A DNA stretch of 64,000 nucleotides from Macrosoma leucophasiata. Taxonomy: Eukaryota; Arthropoda; Insecta; Lepidoptera; Hedylidae. The stretch is from the NCBI GenBank assembly GCA_036365455.1, contig JAWQUS010000010.1:17780501-17844500 (forward strand), given 5' to 3'. This document shows, one piece after another, positions 1 to 11,380 of the stretch. The first letter of the stretch is position 1. The number at the start of each line of letters is the position of its first letter. The position numbers were made by a program, and so were the translations under genes. A model generated the notes under the pieces. The model searched no databases and was not told the origin of the DNA. It saw nothing but the letters and a program-made list of their open reading frames with translations.

Positions 1-56
1 TGGTACCATAAACCAATGCAATAGATGTGAAGGAAAAATTCGACAAATCGGGCAGG

Positions 57-130
57 GCTTCAGTAGCTCAATTGGAAGAGCGGCTGGACTAGATTCCCAG
101 TAGGTCGCGAGTTCGAGCCTCGCCTGAAGT
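57..130 (+). tRNA. tRNA-like unit 1 (T1), probably a SINE head or pseudo-tRNA
   Basis: The segment folds as a cloverleaf. The acceptor stem GCTTCAG pairs with CTGAAGT (7 bp, first pair G-U). The D stem is GCTC/GAGC. The T arm is GCGAG, loop TTCGAGC, CTCGC. The A box TAGCTCAATTGG (64-75) and B box GTTCGAGCC (111-119) fit RNA polymerase III internal promoter elements. The anticodon arm is irregular: GCTGG/CCAGT leaves a 9-nt loop, or a 7-nt loop reading AGA if an A-C mismatch closes it, and position 37 is not a purine. There is no long variable arm, so a true tRNA-Ser is unlikely. I read it as a degenerate tRNA or SINE head. Confidence 0.5.
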
Positions 131-362
131 CAAATTTTTCTTTCATTTCTTTAAAAATAAAAATATATTTCACAAGCATGTGTTAATGCGAAATAATATA
201 AAAACAATTATTAAGGGTAAAAGCGACTTCTTTACGATATTCAATAAACTGAAAAGTCTATTATATCGGTTGCCTAACTAGCATAGTTGGTAATAGATGG
301 CGCTACTGGTACCATAAACCAATGCAATAGATGTGAAGGAAAAATTCGACAAATCGGGCAGG

Positions 363-436
363 GCTTCAGTAGCTCAATTGGAAGAGCGGCTGGACTAGAT
401 TCCCAGTAGGTCGCGAGTTCGAGCCTCGCCTGAAGT
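363..436 (+). tRNA. tRNA-like unit 2 (T1)
   Basis: Identical to the unit at 57-130, offset by exactly 306 bp, with the same acceptor stem, A and B boxes and irregular anticodon loop. Confidence 0.5.
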
Positions 437-668
437 CAAATTTTTCTTTCATTTCTTTAAAAATAAAAATATATTTCACAAGCATGTGTTAATGCGAAAT
501 AATATAAAAACAATTATTAAGGGTAAAAGCGACTTCTTTACGATATTCAATAAACTGAAAAGTCTATTATATCGGTTGCCTAACTAGCATAGTTGGTAAT
601 AGATGGCGCTACTGGTACCATAAACCAATGCAATAGATGTGAAGGAAAAATTCGACAAATCGGGCAGG

Positions 669-742
669 GCTTCAGTAGCTCAATTGGAAGAGCGGCTGGA
701 CTAGATTCCCAGTAGGTCGCGAGTTCGAGCCTCGCCTGAAGT
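669..742 (+). tRNA. tRNA-like unit 3 (T1)
   Basis: Third identical copy in the 306-bp array. The cloverleaf and irregular anticodon arm are as in the first unit. Confidence 0.5.
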
Positions 743-974
743 CAAATTTTTCTTTCATTTCTTTAAAAATAAAAATATATTTCACAAGCATGTGTTAATG
801 CGAAATAATATAAAAACAATTATTAAGGGTAAAAGCGACTTCTTTACGATATTCAATAAACTGAAAAGTCTATTATATCGGTTGCCTAACTAGCATAGTT
901 GGTAATAGATGGCGCTACTGGTACCATAAACCAATGCAATAGATGTGAAGGAAAAATTCGACAAATCGGGCAGG

Positions 975-1048
975 GCTTCAGTAGCTCAATTGGAAGAGCG
1001 GCTGGACTAGATTCCCAGTAGGTCGCGAGTTCGAGCCTCGCCTGAAGT
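975..1048 (+). tRNA. tRNA-like unit 4 (T1)
   Basis: Fourth identical copy. The tandem unit breaks off about 78 bp downstream of it, so the array's right edge lies inside the linker. Confidence 0.5.
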
Positions 1049-1126
1049 CAAATTTTTCTTTCATTTCTTTAAAAATAAAAATATATTTCACAAGCATGTG
1101 TTAATGCGAAATAATATAAAAACAAT

Positions 1127-2008
1127 CTTCTTCATTATTTCATTAACTTACCTAAATAAAAACATCAAACCAACTCACAGTAAAAATAATCGAATCAACT
1201 GTATTCTTTATGTACGCTGTAAGTTAAGAAATACCTAATTATATATTCGCGGAGCGTCTTCGTGAACACCTTCAGTGTGCGAGTTATTTCGAAGAATGAA
1301 AAATAAAGCTGGCGTCGCCATTCCAGCCACACGTCAGTTACCGGGTTATTATTAAGAATTTGCATATATTTTAACGATTTAACCTATCTAAAAACGTTAA
1401 AAATATCATCGTCACGCCAATTAAATTATCCTCAAACAACTATAATCCGATGTGTTCTTGAAAAAGAAGTATAAAATATTAATGCAAACAAAAGTGTGCG
1501 GTCGTTTTAGACAAGCGTATTCGGGGGTACTAGATACAACATGCAGATATGTTTTGTGAGTTTAGTGGTAATAAAAATCACGGCTCGGTTGGCTAACAAC
1601 GCTTAACGCGCGGTTACACGTTATCGCGGCGTATCGAGTGTTTGCGGTGTATCAGTTAATCAAATTGGGAGCGTATCGATATCGGACGTCTTTCGATAGC
1701 GCACTTTTTATCTTAATTGATTGTCTGCTTTTTGACATAATACCGGCTTATGTCGCTCTGATTTTTTTCCTTTGATGTTGACGACGTGCCACTAGTATCT
1801 ACACCTTCCTGGGTCCGATCCTCGGTTCTCCTCGGTGAGAAGTATTATATTTGCCTATTAGAAAATGGAATACTGGTCGTAAATTTTCAAAGTTGAAGAT
1901 CAAGGGCCACTGGCACCACTTCAATAGGTAATGTCGGGGAATTGGCTACTTGACCACACTTATCTTAGGTACCTTATAAGATAGCAATAAAAACGATATT
2001 TGATTGAT
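1127..2008. other. Upstream non-coding region, possible promoter
   Basis: No coding region is visible. From about 1490 to 1720 the sequence is richer in CpG than its surroundings. It holds an arthropod-type initiator match TCAGTT (1652-1657) and a downstream-promoter-like GGACGT (1684-1689). The spacing is about 3 bp longer than the strict Inr-DPE distance, so this is only suggestive. A start here would give a leader of more than 1 kb that includes a Rep-A copy unless it is spliced. Confidence 0.25.
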
Positions 2009-2295
2009 TTTTTTTAGGTTATGGAAGTGGCAAACAAGCTTGCAGTTCACATTGATGTTAAGTGATGACTGCAGCCTATAGACAGCCACATAAAGACCAA
2101 GGTCAAAATGCAGATGCGTTACCACTCCTGAGGCCTAAGGTGTTATGCCTCTGTGCCGGAAATAAAAAGGGCCGCACATTACCACTTGACCGGAACACGA
2201 TAGTGCTGAACACTACCATTTAGCGGAAAGTTAATAGGTAATGCGGTGGTGCCTACGTCCGCGAGATCCGTCACTGGAGCCCTACCACCAGTAAA
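2009..2295 (+). repeat. Rep-A interspersed repeat, near full length
   Basis: This copy runs from a T-rich start and ATGGAAGTGGCAAACAAGC to the end motif CTACCACCAGTAAA. Internal blocks shared with other copies include GATGACTGCAGCCTATAGAC, TTATGCCTCTGTGCCGGAAA and GATAGTGCTGAACACTACC. At least a dozen related copies lie in the window on both strands, which shows a dispersed mobile family of about 285 bp. It carries no protein-coding capacity. The class is not certain. Confidence 0.85.
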
Positions 2296-2826
2296 TTTGG
2301 ATAAGCGTAGAGTTCCCTAACTGTAGGTAGGTTCCTACCAGATCTATCTACTGCTAAAAGGTAGTATTTAACACTGCCGTGTTCTGATTGGATGGTTTCT
2401 TTAATTTCTGTCACAGAAGTCTTGTGTGACTTTACATACATTATGATTTTTATGCAAGTAGAGAGACCGCACTATATCAAGTTAGCTTTCAATATTAAGT
2501 TAGTCCAATTTCGTTTTAAAGACGTGTCAATTCCTAATTCGTTTTTATTTGTCTTTACTCAAATTCAAGATGAGATTTCCATAGAGTTTGACAGGTCTGT
2601 GAAATAAAATTAGCGTTGAAAGTTTGGCTCCAAGTCAAAGTAAAATCGTAGTGCGGTCTGTGAATATCGCCCAAAGACTCAAAGTTACCTACTTACGCAT
2701 ATTGACGTGATCCATTTGTTCCAGGTCACGGCATGATCCGAGCGCGCGTTCGGTATTGAAGCGTTCGGACTGATTGCGATGCGGATAGGGGTGCGGACTT
2801 TAAGTGCGTGTGTATAAAAACGATGC
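2296..2826 (+). promoter_or_regulatory. Presumed leader of the GATA gene with three short upstream ORFs
   Basis: Three ATG-started micro-ORFs precede the coding start: 2733-2759 (8 codons), 2779-2817 (12 codons, ending TAA in the main frame) and 2823-2837 (4 codons, overlapping the first in-frame ATG). A possible 3' splice site (TTTGTTCCAG, ending 2724) could begin the leader exon. A TATAAAA at 2813-2819 sits about 40 bp before the ATG at 2854. The transcript start is not determinable from sequence. The uORFs could dampen translation or favour the downstream ATG. Confidence 0.3.
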
Positions 2827-3070
2827 ATGGTTTGTGAGGTCGGAGCGGCGGTCATGGACATGAGTGGTGACGGGGCCGGGGCGGGTGGAGCGCTGCAGCA
2901 GCGCTGGTACGAGAGCCGCGTGAACGGCAGCCCGGCCGCCGGCGACGTCAGCTCGGACGCCAATGGAGACGGATTCTTCCATTCGCCGCTGGAAGGCGGC
3001 CATCATAGCCGCGCGCGGTACTATCATCAGCAGATGCATGCCCCCTACTCGGCAGCGGTCGGCTCGCATG
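2827..3070 (+). CDS. pnr: GATA transcription factor (Pannier / BmGATA-beta class), first coding exon
   Basis: This exon encodes residues 1-81 plus one base of the next codon. It opens MVCEVGAAVMDMSGDG, is rich in Gly and Ala, then has an aromatic/His stretch (RARYYHQQMHAPYSAAVG). It ends at a consensus donor, GTAAGA, at 3071. An in-frame TAA at 2815 bounds the frame, so 2827 is the first possible start. ATG 2854 (context GTCATGG, purine at -3 and G at +4) is stronger and may be the real start, giving MDMSGDG; ATG 2860 is a third option. Phase 1 joins perfectly to 33407. Assignment to this gene rests on splice phase, strand, composition and the absence of any other gene between. Pannier factors bind WGATAR sites in the nucleus and act in dorsal patterning, heart and chorion gene control. 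The symbol is by class, not by database comparison. Confidence 0.8.
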
Positions 3071-6000
3071 GTAAGATTTTTGTTCTTTTTTCTTATATAT
3101 GTGCTACGAATAAGTAATTGGGAAGAGTAACTCTCATAATCTGAAGTAGGTATCTACCTACCATATAAAAGTTGTGCCACGGATTTGATATGTCAATTAT
3201 TGAAGTAAACAGACAACGCGCTGAGTAGCTTCCCTATTAGTTATTTATAGTACATTTTAATCCATTTTTAAATATTTCGAGAAATGTTTACTCCAGCGAT
3301 TCGAAGATGATGGTGTTCAAAGCTCTACTAAGATCTAAATATTTTTGGAGGGTCTTACCCAAAAGTATCCTGCACTGGAAAAATATTTCTCAAGTAAATT
3401 ATGGATTTGTGAATTCCGGTGATTCTCTGAATACCGGTTATACATTTTTTGGACAATCTTCATTAATATACCTACCTAGGTAATATGAGTCAAGCGTTAA
3501 AATAATATCAATCAGATTACTCGCATATTATATCAGTGTAATATAAGGTTATTCAAGCAAAACGACGAAATAGATACCTACCTAATAAAAAAGTAGATAG
3601 GTATTTTTTGAATCTGAAATATGTGGTTGTCGTTAGGTATAATTAAATTTACATGTGTTTGTTTAATAGTTATTTATCACATTCCATTATAATGTCGAAT
3701 GAAACGGCAATATGAAAATTTTGAATTCATAAATCAGTTGATACTTTGAACTTGCCGGAGAAAAACTAAGCAGAAATGCAACTCATTATAATTAAATATG
3801 TTCAGTTCCACAGTCAGTCCATAGCAAATCGCCACGGCCGGTAGGCAGCCGGCTCGCCGAACCTTATCGGCCATCACACGATATCTCTCCAAAACTCCAC
3901 AATTAATTCAGGGGACCCGACCAGTCAAAATCGCCATTCTGTAAGGTGACAGCTTAGGTAAACACGATCTAAAATGGGCCTCGACCGTAAAAGAAAAAAA
4001 AAGAACGATTCCATACTTTTGTTTTTTCATTTGAGGTTTAAATTTTATGGCCGCTATAAAGTTTTTCGTGGGGACAGGTGGCTTTCCCTTATAATTTAAC
4101 TACTCATTCGGACGCGTCCGAGAGTTCGTCTAAAGAGGTCCTTAAAGGCTAGATTGGCATGCCTACTCTTAATTTATTTAGCGGTGTGCCGCTGGTAGTG
4201 ATGCGACACTTAAGAAACTGTGTCATTTCTCGGAATCGGAACGGGGAATCGATTTCGTTGCGTTCACAGCAGTTATGTGTCGTAGTTTATGTGCGTCCCG
4301 CTCGGATCAGATTTTTAGCCTGTTTGTAAACTCACTCTCTTATCGCGTTATGTCGAGAGCCACGACGCGGCTTCTTGTCGCTTTGATTACATCTAAATTT
4401 GGTAAATACGTTTGTCGACAGACAGCAGCGGCGTTTCAATTAGGTACTATAAAATTATATGAAACATTGATTCTTGTTTCTTTCGTTTTTGCTTATTTAT
4501 ACGGAATAATTCACAAAGTTAATAAACGTACATAAAGTAGGTACCTTTATCGACTCTATGGAAAGTCACTTAATTTCAGTCAAGTTTATTGACCCTTTAT
4601 TTAGCACGCTTTCTTTGTCCCGTCGTCCATGTGTCACCTTGAGAATGGTGCGAAAAGCAATAAAACATATTTTTAACTTCGCGAAGGTGTGTATAAAGTT
4701 GCTACGATGACATCTCGGATCGTTTTCCCTTTGGTCTCGAGCTCTTTATGACCGCAACTCAAGTCGCTCGCTCACCGCATAATTGGTATTATTTATTAAC
4801 CAAAAATCATGTGCAAGAGTCATTAACCCGCCAAATTGTGTACATCACTAAGACAATAATATTCAGGGTATATTACAATAATTAATTTTGTATTGCAATG
4901 TTAACTGAGTTTTTTAACTGTATTTGCAAAATCCTTTTGATTGCAATTATAATAAAGTGAAATACGATCTTATTTTAACTTCTTGTCGAATGTAACATGC
5001 TGAAATTGTCACTAAAGATATTTAACAGTGTTTTTGTAAGCTCAAAAAAAATAGTCTATACAACTTCACAACTACCTCAAAAAAAAGTTATATATAATAT
5101 TATTTTTTGAGATATTGTAGTTTAGATACCTACTAAAATAAAGTTAGTATCAGTAGCCACGTAGTAATAGTAGGTATCAGTAGCGTATTTTATTTATTTA
5201 TCTACTGATTTATTTTACAATTGTAGAGTTTTTCGTTGTTTTCTTTGGTGGTCATCTTTCAGCTGATTTCAAGGTTGTTACAAATCACAATTATATGCGT
5301 CCGAGGATTACATTTTTCGTACAAACTAATTAGTACCTTGTTTCTCTTTGAATCGATGTTCTTTCTTCAGAAGGACACGAAGCTACAGTAGAGTAGGCAA
5401 CTAATAGGTACGTCTATAATATTCGATTTCAAAGGTTAATTTGAATGTGATAGGTTAGTTGGTAGGCAAGCTTGGACGGAGCTATGGGTCATCCCTGTAA
5501 CATGATACAAGGCAGGCCGATTTGACACTAACACACCATAATTTATGGTGCGGTGTCGCGATTGATGATATGGACGAAATTATTTATTTAACTCGCTCCG
5601 AGATTCACTGTTATCGACTTTTTTTTAATTTCTTCGAAACTCTACACTAAGTTGCCACTTATTTACATATACCTAGAAATAATATTACTTGAATCTACCA
5701 TTAGAGTGGCTATTGACCTGGCGGCGTAGGTAACTTTTATACAATTCAGCTCTTTATAGTGTAAGTCGGTTTCTTAGACTTTATAACACCTATTAATTAA
5801 AACAGAAATTAATTTAAATTAAACGGTTTGTTAGGTACTAGACAATTTACATAAACTATTCATAAAGTTATAGGTGCCTATATCAACGTTACATGTGGAT
5901 TTATATAGTGGGAAATATAAAAATAATGAGTTTATGATTTCGTGTAATCAGATAAAAAGCGATGTTGAGTTTGATGCGTTTTTAAATAATATTTATTTTG

Positions 6001-6447
6001 ATTTGAATTCCGACTACGGACCGTTCTAAGCATGAGGCTGTTTTTAACTGATTATGGTTTTTGCATTTAGGTAGGTAGGTATATAAATAGTTTTGTTTTT
6101 GTTTATTGAGTTTAGTGACTGGAATCATTGATACACCGAAGTTACCTATACCTACCTACACCAATTATATTAAAACAATGTAATAGAAGTAATGGACATG
6201 CAGACATGATTTAAATAACCTCATTATTCAAAACAACAAATAGCTTACTTTATATCTAGGTATATGTAGGTCGGTACCTATTTATTAACATTTGTCGCGT
6301 TTAGATTACAGTTAGGTACCTTACCTACTACCTACCTCATAAAAATTTAAAAGAGTTATTTTAAATAGGTAATCCTTTTAGTTTAATAAAGGTACCTACG
6401 CGAGATAAATCCAAAAACTGTAAGAGTAAGTACTAGTAGTACTAGGT
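3071..6447. other. Intron 1, no gene seen; rich in TAGGTA/TACCTA words
   Basis: AT-rich sequence without a recognisable gene. Short words such as TAGGTA, ACCTACCTA and GGTACCTA recur far more often than in intron 2. The reading frame at 4275-4535 (86 codons) shows no recognisable motif and I do not call it. A partial match to the 61.8-kb repeat (GCGAGATAAATCC) lies near 6400. Confidence 0.6.
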
Positions 6448-6864
6448 AAGTTATTTTCAAGTTTAGTTTCAATATAGATACCTACAACCTACTATTCTTA
6501 TTATTGGTGGTCGAGTTCCAGTGTAGGAGCTCGAAGGATGTAGGTACCACCGCATTACCTAAATTCTTATCTATGAACATGAAGTAGGCATCTAGGTGAC
6601 TGTAACTAGACGACACTATGCATCCATAAATAACAATAATTTAAAAATTAGGGACCTATCTAATTTTATATAATCTACCCAGTAAACGTAGGTAGGCATC
6701 TAAGTTATTTTCAAGTTTAGTTTCAATATAGATCTACAACCTACTATTCTTCCTATTGGTGGTAGAGATCCAGTGTAGGAGCTGGAGGGCGTAGGCCCTT
6801 CATGAAGTACCTAGGTGCCTGTAAGTAGACGACATTACGCATCCATAAAAACAGCAATTTAAAA
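6448..6864. repeat. Diverged direct duplication with offset 254 bp, containing two Rep-A ends
   Basis: Block 6448-6645 and block 6702-6864 share an opening (AAGTTATTTTCAAGTTTAG), a middle (CTACAACCTACTATTCTT) and an end (CATCCATAAA followed by CAATTT-like sequence). Each holds a minus-strand 3' fragment of Rep-A (GGTGGT, GAGCTC-like hairpin arm, ACCACCGCATTACCTA in the first copy). Several indels separate them, so the duplication is old. Confidence 0.75.
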
Positions 6865-7390
6865 CGTTAACTAATTACCTAGTAGGTATGTACCTGATGA
6901 TTCTGAGTTCCAAAAGCGAAATGAACTCAACTAATTGGAAATACCAAAGAAAAGCGGCGGGAAATGACAAAGGGTAAAAAAGAACTCGGTGTATTCTAAC
7001 GCATTCGTAGAAAGCCCAATAAAACAAACACATTATTCAATTGAACGTCCAGTATCACCGGCTCATCGGCGATTTCACGCGTATTGAACAGTGACAATCG
7101 TAACACTCGATGCCGTTATCGATAAACCGATATCGACTCTACACCAACAATATAAAATTCATTTTATGACGACACCCGATTGGTTTATACGTCGTAACTC
7201 ATTACTACACGTGATCTTATTGGTAAGTAGGGGCCGGTTTTTTGATTCGCTGCTAGAACAGCTAATAGTTTTTTGTATTGAAAATATTCGTTGCATACTA
7301 TTGTTTGGTATTGTACATAATTTAGTTGAATACAATTTGGTTTGAATGAAGATGTTTTATTTCTGTCTGAATCCTTTGAATTCCTAAGTT

Positions 7391-7928
7391 TTTAGGGTTC
7401 CGTACCTTAAAAGGAAAAAAAGAACCCTTATAGGATTACTCGTGCGTTTGTCTGTCTGTATGTCCGTCTGTCACAGCCAATTTGCTCCGAAACTACTCGA
7501 CCGATTGAGTTGAAATTTGACGAATATATGTAAATTGGTGACCCAAAGATGAACAGGTCAAGTAAAATAAATAATTTTAAACAAGGGGGCCACTTTCGGG
7601 CGGTAAATCAGAAAATTAAAAAGATATATATTCGTAAACTGTGTCGGTGACATATCAAATGAAAGAAGTTATTGTCACCATCTCAGATATATATTTTTTA
7701 TAATTTTTGCATAAACAAATTTGAAGTTATTTAAGAAAAACGACGAAAATTGACCATTCCCCCCATTCAAATTAAATCGAAAAGTCTTAATAATATAACC
7801 CCCCCTGCCGGTACCACCGTAACCGCTATGTCCCTGCATTTTAAATCTGTAATATTTTCGAAAATATTTATTTAAATTACGGAACCCTCACCACGCGAGT
7901 CGAACTCGCACTTGTCCGGTTTTTTTTA
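7391..7928 (-). repeat. Rep-E, interspersed repeat typical of Lepidoptera
   Basis: On the minus strand it opens AAACCGGACAAGTGCGAGTT and on the plus strand it begins TTAGGGTTCCGTACC. GGGTTCCGTA-type motifs occur near both ends in opposite orientation (GTTCCGTACC at about 7397 and ACGGAACCCT at about 7879). A pyrimidine-rich GTCTGTCTGT tract lies near the left end. I recognise this layout as a widespread lepidopteran intronic repeat. The class (DNA element or retroposon) cannot be decided here. No open frame is present. Confidence 0.75.
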
Positions 7929-10900
7929 CATTGTAGTTTAAAGATGTGAAGTTAGGTCACTTTGTATTCCCAAGCGTGATTGTTTTTTATCTACATACCT
8001 TATAAGGTAAGTACTTATTACCTATGCAAGAATTTACTGCGAAATCTAAATTGGAATACAGCGTTCATAGGTATTTAACAAGAGAACTTTTTGTATTTAG
8101 ACTGGAAAAGGTATCTATCAATATTCATCCTTGATGATTGAACTGGCACTGAGCCGTCCTTTAATTTCCTTTTGTCCAGTAAACAAGACAGATTTTTCCA
8201 ATTACGTTGGTCCGGTACCTAAAGTAAATGAACATGAAAGTGTCTGGTGGAACCTACCTATTCACTACCCACACAGATTTAATTGACTAAACATTCCTTT
8301 TGCTGTAGGTGTGTTTTACACCTAATGTGTTTTACACTGCTCGTCATTCCGTCGGTCAACTTGTACCTACCTATTTATCTATTTTTGTTTAGGTGTAAGT
8401 ACCTATAGGTATACGTTTTATATTACACCTATTACGAGTTTACCTGTTTTCATTTTTAACTTTTACACTTACCTATGACCCAGTGTAGGTATCTCTGCTT
8501 TTATTAGTGTAAATCGAAAGAATACTAGGTACATAAAAACCGATAAATTATTGTAAGTACAAGATATTTCTCAGTCACTTCTTTTTCTACTTGAATAACG
8601 TATCGTTATCGCAAAAAAATACGAAATTGCGTGCATTTGTCTAATGCCATGCCACAAGTGACAAACATTGCACGTGTGTTGTGGGGAGATGCGTGTGTGA
8701 CTGCGTATAAATGCGAGTGTGCGTGCTGTACGTCCCGCAGATTGGCGCAATTAGCCGAGGGAGGCGGAGCCTGCGCCTGCGCACGCAGCGACATCTCCTC
8801 CCAACGCGCACGCACACCAGCGCCGTAATCATGACACAAAATAATGATGCCATGAAACATTAATTATTTCCCCCGTGCTCTGCACATTAGTGAGCCGACG
8901 GCAATTTATGCTTGCGAAAATTTAAAAGTAATTTACTTTTATTATGCAACCGGAATGACGCTGTCTTAAGTCTTCTCTTAACCACGTAGGTACCTATTTG
9001 TAAGTACCTAATTGTTAAAAATCTATTTTTATGATGTGAATTTAAACTTGTCTGCTGTGAAGTTAAAATAGGTAGGTTAATTGAAATCCATAAAATATTT
9101 CGTACATACCTTCCTACTTCCTTAAAGTCATAGTTAGGTACAACCTACCTAATTATAAGTACCTACTAATTGTAGATAAATAAATAAAAAATGAAGATAC
9201 AAAATATTACTTTTCGTTTAATAGGTAAAAAGATGTAAGATAGGTACCTTCTTATGCATTCGGAAAGTGATAATGATTTCATAATTTAATAGAATACGGA
9301 ACAAAATTCGATGATAAAATATAATAATATGGCTAAAGAAATATTACGGTAAAGCAATAGGCTGAAAGCCCGGCAGCGAAACGACGCGCGGAAATGTGAT
9401 ATTGGCAGTAAACTTTCCAGACAAGGCTCAGTCGGCCATTCCCCAATTTTATACCTACTCTACTTGTATATTCCATTATATTTCTCGTTATATCTAGATA
9501 ATCACTAATTTTCACATAAAATAGCATCTAGCTATAACATCCTGGTGTTTAAGTCGGATAATAGGTGCCTAAAAACATTAAAATAAATTCTAGCAATGTC
9601 GCGGATCACGCCCACATACCTAGGTGTCTAATTAAGTTTGACTATCGATATAGCTCAGCATTCCAACTTCAACTGACATCCACAACAACAATCAACCAAG
9701 AGGTAATTTTACTTGCAAAAAATCAGTCGTAGAGATCGCTAACGTCAATGAATAACAATTATGGACCCAGAACGCTGGCTGTGTTCATCTTTGGACGGTT
9801 TAATGTACAAATGAATGTTTTCTTCTTGGTTTAGTGCTACTAGGTATCTTAATAAACTGGACACATGAACGTCTAATCGTAAAGTTATCATCATCGAGCC
9901 ATTACCTCCACCACCGTACCAAGATACCGAAAATGAAGCGTAGTTACCTACTCTCTATACAATTACAAGTCACAACATTTCTTAACTTTCTATCTATGGC
10001 AGTGATAGAAAAAATAAGAAGTTGATAGATTGAGCCTATGTCAATTGTGCTATAAATAAATCTAACTAAATATTTATAAGTATACGCGTTTGTATTATAC
10101 TTCCATCTCGCTAAAAGCCGCCATAAAAAGTTCAGTATGAAGTTATGAATTACAAATTGAATAGATACCGGACTATTTAAAGCCATATATGGTAAATTGG
10201 AAGCAATTTACGACGACTGAATTGGGAGTGTGTTACAAATAAAGTAATTATGTTACTATACAAAGGTAGAGGTGCTTTTGGACGCAGTGTGATATCTTGT
10301 TGCAAGTACGACTAGTTCATAAATATCTACGTTGAAAGCATGACTTGTCAATATTAAATTAAATAACACCGTGTTTTTATGAGCCGTTTATTGTTCAAAT
10401 GTGGCCAGTTCGCGTGGATGAAACAATAACAATGTCACGGGAAAAAACAAAGAGAACCAGTCAAGTTTATCGTTTATAGTGGATTGGAAAAAATCCAAAG
10501 TCTATGGGCAGAAGCACTTCACGATTAATTAAGTGAAACTGGCCCGTTACTCATTAGAGCGGCCGTTTATTGGCCGTCACAATACATTTAACAAGCGGCT
10601 GCTTTGAGCAAGCGTTTAAAAAAATGACGCAATCACAAGTGCGCATATGTAAAGTAACCACACTCGGTAGAACTTAGCCCCTTCACCTTTTATTAACGAG
10701 TCATCGAAAAACAATCACACTAAAAAGCTGTTGTTTGACTCATAGAATGCCACAAAACCTTTGGAGGTAAGAGTGCAAATTTTTTGATTGCAAATTTATC
10801 CAAATAAAAGGACAACATTTTACATAATCAGAAAGAAAGGGGTTAATAATAGTTAGTAATAGGGGTTCACGCTCCACTTCATAATATAATACACACAGTA

Positions 10901-11380
10901 ACATTTAAGTCTTATGATGTCAATTAAAGGACTTTATTAATTGCTTACTTATCTTACAGAATGTTAACAAATAAGCCGCTCGATAACATTTTCGGCTTTT
11001 ATGATAAACATATAATAATAACGAATTTAAATTACGTACGCAGATCCATGTTTTGTGATATTTTTTAAACAACCATTTTATTTATAAATATACTTATATC
11101 AATAACAAAAATATAAAAACGCTAAATGTAACACGTAATGAAATCACGAGCTTTGTTTTTTGTATCACTGTAATTTTTAATAAGTAAATATTTTTATCGT
11201 TTATTAACTGTTCATTCAAGTAACATATTATTATGACACCGAAGGTCTTGACGTCAATTTATTTCATAACTAAACTGTGGCTGGTTTATGTGGTATTAAA
11301 AATATAACTTCATGCTTTTATTTTCCCTAAGGGGCAGACTGAGATAAATGCATGCATGCAAACGCAAGTTATGTCTTGTT
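7929..11380. other. Intron 1, no gene seen; contains one GC-rich island
   Basis: Mostly AT-rich, with TAGGTA-type words to about 9600. The exception is 8630-8830, a CpG- and CA/TG-rich island described separately. Overlapping open frames there on both strands are products of its GC content and have no recognisable motif. The rest holds no recognisable repeat or gene. Confidence 0.55.
8630..8830. promoter_or_regulatory. GC-rich island in intron 1, possible regulatory element
   Basis: A local jump in GC inside AT-rich sequence. It contains GCACGTGT (an E-box), a TATAAAT at 8706-8712, alternating Pur-Pyr runs (GTGTGCGTG), the near-palindromic CTGCGCCTGCGCACGC that resembles an NRF1-type site, and the pair GGGGAGATG / CATCTCCTCCC about 100 bp apart in inverted orientation. 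It could be an intronic enhancer or an alternative promoter. Function is inferred from composition only. Confidence 0.25.

Larger units (their letters stand above)
1..1126 (+). repeat. 306-bp tandem array (about 3.7 copies) carrying tRNA-like units (T1)
   Basis: Units start at 1, 307, 613 and 919, a constant 306-bp period, and read as identical. The fourth stops near 1126, where the sequence becomes unrelated. The array probably extends left of the window. Each unit contains a 74-nt tRNA-like segment flanked by about 50 bp before and an A-rich stretch after; the same flanks occur around a lone minus-strand copy at 21120-21291. The unit is therefore a tRNA-related SINE plus about 130 bp of linker, amplified in tandem. 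Identity between units implies recent amplification, concerted evolution or an assembly duplication. Confidence 0.93.

Noticed and set aside
57..130. Functional tRNA-Ser(AGA)
   Set aside because: The anticodon stem needs an A-C mismatch or a 9-nt loop, position 37 is T, and the long variable arm of tRNA-Ser is absent.
1652..1689. Inr plus DPE core promoter
   Set aside because: The motifs match, but the spacing is about 3 bp off the strict requirement, so it is reported only as suggestive.
2813..2819. TATAAAA as the main promoter
   Set aside because: Only about 40 bp before ATG 2854, which would give an extremely short leader. Kept as a remark, not called as the promoter.
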